From the NCBI GenBank assembly GCA_947382875.1, contig CANDBG010000023.1, forward strand, positions 1-37,487: a stretch of 37,487 bases of DNA. The letters run 5' to 3'. Origin of the DNA: an uncultured Oscillibacter sp. Lineage in GTDB: Bacteria; Bacillota; Clostridia; Oscillospirales; Oscillospiraceae. The notes below the pieces were generated by a model. That model made no database searches, was not told the origin of the DNA, and saw only the letters and a list, made by a program, of their open reading frames with translations. Below, one piece after another: positions 17,511 through 23,877 of the stretch. Position numbers and translations under genes: made by a program. Every line of letters begins with the position of its first letter. Within the stretch, counting starts at the first letter, position 1.

Positions 17511-17960
17511 TTATTCCGTGAATTCCTGCCGTACAAAGCTGCCCAGAATTCCGTTCATAAACTTCACAGTTTCCGGGGTTTCGTACCTTTTGGCGATGTT
17601 CACCGCCTCATTGATCGCCACGCCGTTAGGAATGTCCGGCATATACAGGATCTCATACATCGCAACCCGCATAATGGCCGAAGCCACCAGCGAAATACGG
17701 GCAAAACGCCAGCCCTTGGCGTATTTTTCGATGTAGCCGTCCAACTCCGCGCCGTGTTCATCCACGCCCAGGACCAGACGGCGAATGTAAGCGGCCTGCT
17801 GGGGGCCGGGGGCCTCCTGATAAACGGGGGCCTCTCCAGCCCACGCGGCAAAGGCTTCCGGAGTCAGACGCTGGTCCAGCAGTGCGTCGGCGGATTTATC
17901 GGTAAAACTCAGTTCATAGGAGAGGTGGATTGCAATTTCCCGGGCGATGTTCCGTATCAT
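17511..17960 (-). CDS. nusB: NusB transcription antitermination factor
   Basis: 149 residues, all-helical NusB fold. It binds boxA RNA with NusE (S10) in rRNA antitermination complexes. Typical C-terminal segments are present: ILYMPDIPNGVAINEAVNIA, then KFMNGILGSF. The N-terminal REIAIHLSYELSF is family-like. The insert rich in Gly/Pro (about 40-56) is longer than in B. subtilis. It lies 55 bases downstream of asp23, as in other Firmicutes. Confidence 0.93.
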   Translation of the reverse strand: MIRNIAREIAIHLSYELSFTDKSADALLDQRLTPEAFAAWAGEAPVYQEAPGPQQAAYIRRLVLGVDEHGAELDGYIEKYAKGWRFARISLVASAIMRVAMYEILYMPDIPNGVAINEAVNIAKRYETPETVKFMNGILGSFVRQEFTE

Positions 17961-18015
17961 AAAACTTTAACGTCCTTTGCAGCAATTTATATCTCTGATC
18001 AAACGTGCGGGCCGC

Positions 18016-18393
18016 TCAATTCAGCGTCACACCGCCCACATGGATATTGACCGCCTCTACGGCACAGCCCGTCATGGCCTCCACGGAGGAGGAAACCGCC
18101 GTCTGAGCGTTCTTTGCAACCTCGGGGATGGGATGGCCGTACTGTACGGTCAAAAACAAATCCAGGGTCAGCGCTGCGCCGGTCATGTCGATCTTTACGC
18201 CGCGAATGCTTTTCTGCGCATTCTTCCGGTTTGTCACCAAATCGCTGACGCTTCCGCCCAGGGTGGTCATCATACCGGAGACGCCCTCCACCTCCCGGAC
18301 TGCACCCACGGCAATGGCGGCAATGACTTCCTCCGCGATATTGATGCTGCCGTTTTCTTCCGGCAGGGTCATGTATTCCTTGCTCTCGGCCAT
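18016..18393 (-). CDS. Asp23/Gls24 family protein
   Basis: 125 residues. DUF322 fold: INIAEEVIAAIAVGAVREVEGV at the start (residues about 17-38) and QYGHPIPEVAKNAQ in the second half. Members are alkaline-shock or envelope-stress proteins, often membrane-tethered through partners; the B. subtilis homologue YqhY lies in the same place before nusB. ATG at 18393 is chosen for its AAGGAGA site; it shortens the open frame by 16 codons. It has its own promoter after the spoIIIA operon. Confidence 0.93.
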   Translation of the reverse strand: MAESKEYMTLPEENGSINIAEEVIAAIAVGAVREVEGVSGMMTTLGGSVSDLVTNRKNAQKSIRGVKIDMTGAALTLDLFLTVQYGHPIPEVAKNAQTAVSSSVEAMTGCAVEAVNIHVGGVTLN

Positions 18394-18453
18394 TCTAAAA
18401 CTCTCCTTACTACATCCTTGGTAAATTGGGGCGTTCCCCACTCATTTGGAAGT

Positions 18454-18482
18454 ATCTTATCATATCCCGGAAAAAAATACAA
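18454..18482 (-). promoter_or_regulatory. Promoter of asp23-nusB-xse-ispA
   Basis: On the minus strand, TTGTAT (18477-18482), 17 bases, then TAAGAT (18454-18459). A small hairpin TGGGG/CCCCA (18427-18440) lies in the leader. The spoIIIAH stop is immediately upstream and no strong terminator separates them. Confidence 0.55.
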
Positions 18483-18485
18483 CCA

Positions 18486-19112
18486 CTAATTTGCTGCCAT
18501 GATTTTTATTCCGCTGGCGGAAAAACCGGTCTCGGTCATGGTGATGTCCTGGATTTTGGCGACGTCCTCCGCTGTCAGCTCTCCGCTGGCTGTGGAGACC
18601 ACCACGCTTACACTCTCGTCGCCCATGAAAGCCACACAGTCGGAATAGCCCTTCGCGGTGACGAGGTTTTCAATCTGGGCTTCTTTCAAGGTGTAGGATG
18701 CCAGAACCTGAATGCCCTCTGAGGCTTCGTTTGCGACTGTCTGGTCGGCGTTCTCCTGTTCCGCCGCCTCTTGCAGCAGGGAAATCGCATTGTCCCGGGC
18801 CTGCTGGCGGGTCAGACGGGCAGAGGCAAAATAGTCGGAACCGGCGTAGACGTCCGTCTCGTCGGACGGCGTGCCGGAACTGTTTTCCTCTCCCTCTGTT
18901 CCGTCTTCACCGGTCGTATGTTCCGCGCCAGGGGACGTACCGGAAGGTTCTTCCGTTTCGTTCTGCTTGGAAACCAAGGTTGCTTCCCCCAGAATCTTAC
19001 CGGCCGCGTCTGCCACGTCCTGACCGGTATACTTCCAGTTCAGCGCCACCGCCGCGCAAACCAGCACCGCCATTGTGGCAACCACTATGTTCCGTTTCCA
19101 TCTTGCACTCAT
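18486..19112 (-). CDS. spoIIIAH: SpoIIIAH, mother-cell channel protein
   Basis: 208 residues. One N-terminal membrane helix (about 9-25), an acidic Ser/Thr/Glu-rich linker (50-95), then a ring-forming YscJ/FliF-like domain (about 100-208). In sporulation it crosses the intermembrane space and pairs with SpoIIQ from the forespore. ATG at 19112 has GGAGGAGG directly before it; the open frame upstream only overlaps spoIIIAG. Last gene of the operon. Confidence 0.93.
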   Translation of the reverse strand: MSARWKRNIVVATMAVLVCAAVALNWKYTGQDVADAAGKILGEATLVSKQNETEEPSGTSPGAEHTTGEDGTEGEENSSGTPSDETDVYAGSDYFASARLTRQQARDNAISLLQEAAEQENADQTVANEASEGIQVLASYTLKEAQIENLVTAKGYSDCVAFMGDESVSVVVSTASGELTAEDVAKIQDITMTETGFSASGIKIMAAN

Positions 19113-19135
19113 GGTTTTTTTCCTCCTCCAAATAA

Positions 19136-19648
19136 TTACTGCCATTTTGCCACTGTGATGCGGTCGGCGGACAGACCGGTCAGGGCAGCGACCGCCTCCG
19201 TCACTGACAGACGAACTTCCGCCCGGTCTCCTCCCTCGCAGACGATCAGCGCACCCCGATAGGTGGGATAGGTGGTCCGCACCGTCACCGCTCCGCCGCC
19301 GCCGTTCACCAGAACCGTCTCCGTCCGGCGGTTGTAGTCCTCCGGGGCCGCCGTGCTGCCGCTGTAACTCAGCTGCGTGTCCTGTGCCAGCTGGCGCTCT
19401 CCATCGGAATCCACCGTCAGCATCACCTGTACCTGACCCACGCCGTTCATGGAACCCAGTATGGACTCCATTTCCTTCTGCAAATTCCGAATCTCGGTCT
19501 CCTCCTGTTCCGTCGGCTCTTTGGAGGAAGGCCGCAAGTTGAAGCCTCCACCGGGCCACAGCAGAAGTCCCGCGCCGATCAGCGCCACCAGCGCCGCGTA
19601 TTTGTATCGGTCCCATATCTTTCGCACTCCTTCAGTTTTTTCGTTCAT
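19136..19648 (-). CDS. spoIIIAG: SpoIIIAG, stage III sporulation ring protein
   Basis: 170 residues. Single membrane helix (about 17-33), a Glu-rich linker with LQKEMESILGSM (about 53-65), and a ring-building domain with GVGQVQVMLTVDS at about 68-80. It forms a large ring of the SpoIIIA-SpoIIQ channel. ATG at 19648 lies 17 bases inside the spoIIIAF end. Somewhat shorter than the B. subtilis protein. Confidence 0.93.
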   Translation of the reverse strand: MNEKTEGVRKIWDRYKYAALVALIGAGLLLWPGGGFNLRPSSKEPTEQEETEIRNLQKEMESILGSMNGVGQVQVMLTVDSDGERQLAQDTQLSYSGSTAAPEDYNRRTETVLVNGGGGAVTVRTTYPTYRGALIVCEGGDRAEVRLSVTEAVAALTGLSADRITVAKWQ

Positions 19649-20111
19649 GCCAAACCTGCCTCTCTGCCGGAATCCCAAGCTCCCGCGCAATCCACTCCGC
19701 CAGCTCCGGGGACCGGGGGCCTTTCAGCTCCACGGAGACTGGCAGCGGCGTACCGTCCCTGCCCGGCTCCGTGTGGACTTGAATGGTTAAATCCAGCCCC
19801 AGCGCGTCCGCTTTGTCCCATATATATGCCGCCGTCCGCTCTGCTATGATATCCGCCAGTTCCTCTTTTCCGGCGGCGTCCAGTTCCTCGGCACGGTCCG
19901 CAATGGCGGCTGCGTAATCGGAAAAGTGTAAATGCAGCTGCGACAAGTCTGACCGGAGAATCGGCTGAAGCAGCGCCGACAAAAGCAGAAGGCCGCCGGT
20001 GAAATGGATGATTTTTCGCATGGTTCCCTCGGGGGCCAGGAGCTGCACCACGGACAGCAACAGCGTTACCGCCGTGATGGAAACGAACCATGCCCGTACC
20101 GCGCCGATCAT
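19632..20111 (-). CDS. spoIIIAF: SpoIIIAF
   Basis: 159 residues. Two N-terminal membrane helices (about 6-26 and 33-51) and a soluble C-terminal domain of ring-building type from about 75. It overlaps spoIIIAE by ATGA and spoIIIAG by 17 bases. Part of the mother-cell SpoIIIA complex needed for late forespore sigma-G activity. Confidence 0.92.
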   Translation of the reverse strand: MIGAVRAWFVSITAVTLLLSVVQLLAPEGTMRKIIHFTGGLLLLSALLQPILRSDLSQLHLHFSDYAAAIADRAEELDAAGKEELADIIAERTAAYIWDKADALGLDLTIQVHTEPGRDGTPLPVSVELKGPRSPELAEWIARELGIPAERQVWHERKN

Positions 20112-21187
20112 GGCGCCACCACTGACACGGAGGCCAGTACCGAAATGAACAGCAGCAGCGCACAGCTTCCCGTCATGCCAAGAATCAAGCCAAACGCGCC
20201 ACCCAAGCCGTCAATGAGTTTGCACAGGCCCGACGAGCCAATCGCTGCGGCCAGAAACGCCGACAGCTTGTACAACAAATACTGTATGCCAAGCTGCAAA
20301 AACGGGTAAGCGCAGGCCGCCAGGATTGCCAGCATTCCAAAGACGCCGATGGTGTTTTTCAGCATCCCCGCTCCGGCCAGAACGGTCTCCGTCGCTTCGG
20401 CGATGATGCCGCCCACTACCGGCACCACGCCGGAAATCGCCGCTTTTGCTACCTTTACGCTGGCTCCGTCCGCCGCGCCCGCAACGATCCGCACAATGGA
20501 AAGATACACGGTAAACAGCAGCAGAGAGGTCGTCAGAATCCATGTGATTATTTTTTTCAGGCCATCCGCAATTACCCCCAGACGGTTTTCCGGCAGACAG
20601 GCTCCGGCGGCCAATGCACCGATGTATAAATACACCAGCGGAAGCAGCAGACCGTTGATGAGCGTCAGCAGGAGATCCGCCAAAAAGGCGGTTGTGACCT
20701 GCTGGAAGGTTGCCGTAGTGATGGCCCCGGAAGCCGCTGTCGCCGCCGCCAGCGTGGGCAGGAGCGCCTTGGAAAAGACGTTCAAACCTTCAATGGTCTC
20801 CGCACCCAAGCCGATCAGGTCGTCCAGACTGCCCGCTGTCAAAAGTGTCACCGCCAAAGCGCCTGCCATAGGGAGATATGCGGCGGCTTTTTCTCCGCCG
20901 GTTCCCTCCGCGAAGCCGTCCACCGCGCCGCAGGCCACCACCACCAGCAAAATTGACGCGGCTCCGCGCAGGCGTTGGCGGAGAACGGTTCCCACCTGAC
21001 GGCTGACTTCTTCTAAAATCGTTTGTATGCCTCCGGCAAGCCCCGCCGGGCTGGACAAATCGGCGTCTTTCAGAAGCCATGCCGCTTCGGGCTGCGCATC
21101 TGTCAGTTCGCGGGGGAGTTCCACCGCTTTTGCATCCACGGTCAGCAGCAAAGCGAAAAATAAAATACATATCCATCGTTTCATCAT
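20108..21187 (-). CDS. spoIIIAE: SpoIIIAE, polytopic channel protein
   Basis: 359 residues. An N-terminal signal-like helix (about 3-20), then several long hydrophobic helices over about 80-350, with GVVPVVGGIIAEATETVLAG near 255-275 diagnostic of the family. It is the largest integral membrane subunit of the SpoIIIA channel. The first of two adjacent ATG codons (21187) overlaps the spoIIIAD stop by ATGA. The frame continues upstream but overlaps spoIIIAD completely. Confidence 0.94.
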   Translation of the reverse strand: MMKRWICILFFALLLTVDAKAVELPRELTDAQPEAAWLLKDADLSSPAGLAGGIQTILEEVSRQVGTVLRQRLRGAASILLVVVACGAVDGFAEGTGGEKAAAYLPMAGALAVTLLTAGSLDDLIGLGAETIEGLNVFSKALLPTLAAATAASGAITTATFQQVTTAFLADLLLTLINGLLLPLVYLYIGALAAGACLPENRLGVIADGLKKIITWILTTSLLLFTVYLSIVRIVAGAADGASVKVAKAAISGVVPVVGGIIAEATETVLAGAGMLKNTIGVFGMLAILAACAYPFLQLGIQYLLYKLSAFLAAAIGSSGLCKLIDGLGGAFGLILGMTGSCALLLFISVLASVSVVAP

Positions 21188-21573
21188 TGCATCAGCTCCA
21201 GTAACAGCGACAATACCGCACGCAGAAGCGGTACGGCCGCCAGCAGCGCACAGACGGCTCCTGCCGTTTCCACCACAGAACCAAGGGCGGATTCGCCTGC
21301 GTCCCGACAGAGGTTTCCTCCGACTTTTACCACCAGTGCAATTCCTACCGTTTTGTATAAAGGTATGAACAATTCCGGGGAAATTCGGCTGCGCTGCGCC
21401 AGTTCGGACAGAAAATCCATCAGGGCTTTCAGGTCTTCCGACAGGGAGAGCAGAACCACAACCGCCGCCGCCAGCGTCAGAAGCAGCGCGGCTTCCGGGG
21501 TTCCCTTCTTCAAAACCAGCGCCAGAAGCGCCGCGACAATGCATAAAACAGCGGCCCGTATGACTGGTTCCAT
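21184..21573 (-). CDS. spoIIIAD: SpoIIIAD
   Basis: 129 residues. Small polytopic protein with helices at about 5-21, 28-45, 72-86 and 100-127. FIPLYKTVGIALVVK near residues 69-83 is characteristic. It lies two bases after spoIIIAC and overlaps spoIIIAE. AC and AD are thought to be related membrane subunits of the channel. Confidence 0.94.
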   Translation of the reverse strand: MEPVIRAAVLCIVAALLALVLKKGTPEAALLLTLAAAVVVLLSLSEDLKALMDFLSELAQRSRISPELFIPLYKTVGIALVVKVGGNLCRDAGESALGSVVETAGAVCALLAAVPLLRAVLSLLLELMQ

Positions 21574-21575
21574 GG

Positions 21576-21770
21576 TTAAAAATTAAACAGAGTTTTGATG
21601 AGATTGAACAGATTGCTGATCTCCTGCACCATCATCATCAATACCACTACCAACCCGGCCAGGGTGGTCATCATAGCCTGTTCCTCCCGCCCGGAGCGGA
21701 CAAGCAGTTGGTTCAATACCGCCACCAGGATGCCGATAGCGGCGATTTTGAAAATCAAATCCACATCCAT
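21576..21770 (-). CDS. spoIIIAC: SpoIIIAC
   Basis: 64 residues, the usual size. Two membrane helices; IFKIAAIGILVAVLNQLL and a polar GREEQAMM turn are typical. ATG at 21770 lies 10 bases after the spoIIIAB stop. Small membrane subunit of the SpoIIIA complex. Confidence 0.95.
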   Translation of the reverse strand: MDVDLIFKIAAIGILVAVLNQLLVRSGREEQAMMTTLAGLVVVLMMMVQEISNLFNLIKTLFNF

Positions 21771-21780
21771 CTTGCGTTCC

Positions 21781-22278
21781 TCATATCAGTAAAATCACCA
21801 GCAGCGCCGCTCCGGAAAACCAGAGGGCTGTCGCCCGCTTCTCCTCCTCCGGACGTTTGCGTTCGGATTCCTCTGCGCTTTTAGCGAGCCGGTACGCAAC
21901 AGCGGAAACCGCTTTGCAAACCGTTTCCTCGTCGCCTTGCAGGTCGGCGCCCAGGGCGGCAACGGCAGATTTGTCATCGTCATTCAAGGGCAGCGCTTCC
22001 GCCAGGACCGGCCAGATTTCCGGAAGATTTTCGCCTTCCCGCACGGCGTTTGCTGCGCCGGAAAAAAATGCAGAGGCGTCTGGTCCGCAGCTGGAAGCCA
22101 GCATGTCCAAGAGAACCGGAAGGGGCGTCCGGGCCATACGAACGTGCTCAGCCATTCGCCGGAAGGCGGACAGAAAATCAAACAGGGTATCCCGTCTCCG
22201 GCGGTGCTCGGCAAGCTGCAAACACCGGGCAAGTACGCCGCCGCCCAGAATACAAAGACTTCCCAACAGTTTCAGCAT
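21781..22278 (-). CDS. spoIIIAB: SpoIIIAB
   Basis: 165 residues. Hydrophobic N-terminus (about 2-17), a helical cytoplasmic domain related to type II secretion GspF/PilC proteins, and a C-terminal membrane helix (about 150-165). Residues about 78-110 (GENLPEIWPVLAEALPLNDD) are family-like. The gene overlaps spoIIIAA by 7 bases. Confidence 0.93.
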   Translation of the reverse strand: MLKLLGSLCILGGGVLARCLQLAEHRRRRDTLFDFLSAFRRMAEHVRMARTPLPVLLDMLASSCGPDASAFFSGAANAVREGENLPEIWPVLAEALPLNDDDKSAVAALGADLQGDEETVCKAVSAVAYRLAKSAEESERKRPEEEKRATALWFSGAALLVILLI

Positions 22279-23186
22279 GGCAGCTCCTCCACCTCGTAGG
22301 CCCGTCCGCTTTCGTCAGAGAGAATACGGATGGATATGCGAAAGATCTGATCTTCCAGAAGTTGACGGTAGAGCGGCTTCTGCTGCAATTCCTTCACGTT
22401 TGCGGCGTGGATGGTCGCCAGAAGCCCCACGCCGCAGCCCGCGGCCATAGAGATGGCCGTCAGGTCCGGACGGACGGTGATTTCATCCACGGCAATGATT
22501 TGCGGATTCATGGCCCGCAGGACAATCGGAATGCCCAATGCTTTGGGACAGGCGTCCAATACGTCGGTGTGAGGGCCGACGTCCATCTGCGGCTCGCCCT
22601 GGTACATTACCGCCACTTCCCCCCGCTCGTCGACGAGGGAAACCCGCTGGGGCGCAAGACCGTTTGCACCTTCGGACAGACAGCGCACCAAATCCCGCAG
22701 CAGTGTTGTTTTGCCGCCGCCCGGCGGCGAGAGAATCAACGTGTTTGCAAAACGGCCGTCTGGAAACAGCAGTGGTACAAGCGGTTTCGCAATTCCCTTA
22801 CGCTCCCGCGCAATGCGGATGGCCGCTGACGAGAGGTTTTTCAGGTTTGTGTTTATACCGTCCTTCATGACGGCGGTGCCGCACAGGCCAACCCGAAAAC
22901 CTCCGCGGACGGGCAGAAATCCTTCCCGCAGCGATTCCGAGGCCGCGTAGCGGGAAAAATCCGTAGCCAGATCACAGAGAGTTTCCAGTTCCTCCGGTTC
23001 GACGGTCACATCAAAAGGCATTTCGCCGTTTGGCAGGAGAACGGTCAGGGGCTGTCCCGCCCGGAGGCGGATTTCTTCTGCGATTGCCTTTTGTTCTCCT
23101 GGCAGGGCCAAGGCCCGCTTTCGGAGGCGGTTCGGCAGAATGGACACAGCGTCTTCATAGCGGGAAATATTCAAATTCTTTGGCAA
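22272..23186 (-). CDS. spoIIIAA: SpoIIIAA ATPase
   Basis: 304 residues with the chosen start. Secretion-type ATPase of the mother-cell channel. The Walker A loop SPPGGGKTT is at 153-161; LVDERGE follows near 189 and ATIHAANV near 265. TTG at 23186 is chosen: AGGGGG lies upstream, the length is normal for the family, and the 51 codons above it run through the promoter region. An ATG would be far too early or too late. First gene of the spoIIIA operon. Confidence 0.93.
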   Translation of the reverse strand: MPKNLNISRYEDAVSILPNRLRKRALALPGEQKAIAEEIRLRAGQPLTVLLPNGEMPFDVTVEPEELETLCDLATDFSRYAASESLREGFLPVRGGFRVGLCGTAVMKDGINTNLKNLSSAAIRIARERKGIAKPLVPLLFPDGRFANTLILSPPGGGKTTLLRDLVRCLSEGANGLAPQRVSLVDERGEVAVMYQGEPQMDVGPHTDVLDACPKALGIPIVLRAMNPQIIAVDEITVRPDLTAISMAAGCGVGLLATIHAANVKELQQKPLYRQLLEDQIFRISIRILSDESGRAYEVEELPC

Positions 23187-23215
23187 GGGAGGTTCCCCCT
23201 TTCTTTGGTTACTCC

Positions 23216-23245
23216 ACTCTATGACGGCTCGTCCGGCTCTATACC
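23216..23245 (-). promoter_or_regulatory. Candidate sigma-E promoter of the spoIIIA operon
   Basis: On the minus strand, GGTATA (23240-23245), 16 bases, then CATAGAGT (23216-23223). The -10 fits the sigma-E pattern CATAnAnT and the -35 has the ATA core. It lies 30-60 bases before the TTG start. spoIIIA is a sigma-E operon in B. subtilis, so the match is expected, but the -35 is not perfect. Confidence 0.6.
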
Positions 23246-23272
23246 AGGTTTGTCCAAAAAAATTTATGAAAA

Positions 23273-23302
23273 AAGTCTGGAGCTTGAAAAAGCTCCAGAC
23301 TT
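23273..23302 (-). terminator. Strong terminator of the alaS-HIT transcript
   Basis: Perfect 13-bp arms (23273-23285, 23290-23302) with a GAAA-type loop; the minus strand continues into T6. It separates the alaS unit from spoIIIA. Confidence 0.95.
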
Positions 23303-23343
23303 CGGAAACGCATAGATGGACGAATGATCGCAGTAACAATGAA

Positions 23344-23682
23344 TCAGCCCGGAGGCCACGTCATATCGCGGCCGCTCAAAACATGGAAGTGTAAATGAAA
23401 GACGCTTTGACCGGCTTGCTCGCCGATGTTGGACACCACCCGATAGCTTTCCAGATTTTGCTCTTTGGCGAGTTTCGCAATCACCTCAAAAATGTGGCCG
23501 ACAACCGAACTGTTTTCCGCCGTCACCTCAGACACCGAACCAATATGCTCCTTCGGAATCACCAGAAAATGCGTGGGGGCCTGGGGAGCAATGTCCTTGA
23601 ATGCAAAGCACTGTTCGTCCTCATAAATCTTGCTGCTGGGAATTTCACCTGCAATAATCCTGCAAAACAGACAATCCGACAT
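23344..23682 (-). CDS. HIT family nucleotide hydrolase
   Basis: 112 residues. The histidine-triad signature HLHFHVL holds His96, His98 and His100. Cys4 and Cys7 (CLFCRI) at the N-terminus belong to the zinc site typical of Hint-type proteins. Such enzymes hydrolyse AMP-lysine-type phosphoramidates and aminoacyl-adenylates, which may fit its place after alaS. ATG at 23682 has GGAGGAAA. The C-terminus is at the normal WPPG ending. Confidence 0.95.
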   Translation of the reverse strand: MSDCLFCRIIAGEIPSSKIYEDEQCFAFKDIAPQAPTHFLVIPKEHIGSVSEVTAENSSVVGHIFEVIAKLAKEQNLESYRVVSNIGEQAGQSVFHLHFHVLSGRDMTWPPG

Positions 23683-23702
23683 TTGCTTTTCCTCCTTCTT
23701 AC

Positions 23703-23876
23703 TTAAATGAATTGATTTCGCTCGGGACTGTATTCATAATTCAACGCGGAAAGCGTTTCGCAAATCTGCGCTTCGCTCACGTCCAAAGACGCGCACAAAT
23801 CATTCAGACTTGCGTATTCATCCCTTAGCTTTGTGTTGACAAAACCAAGCAGAATAACCGGGTCCTTTGGCAGCAT
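23703..23876 (-). CDS. DUF4250 small protein
   Basis: 57 residues. The start MLPKDPVILLGFVNTKLRD and end YSPERNQFI are characteristic of the DUF4250 family of Firmicutes, whose function is unknown. It reads as a small helical, wHTH-sized domain: one helix over residues 6-20, another over 23-31, and SEAQICETLSALNY near 34-47. ATG at 23876 is one base after the alaS stop, so it is cotranscribed and probably coupled. Confidence 0.88.
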   Translation of the reverse strand: MLPKDPVILLGFVNTKLRDEYASLNDLCASLDVSEAQICETLSALNYEYSPERNQFI

Positions 23877-23877
23877 T

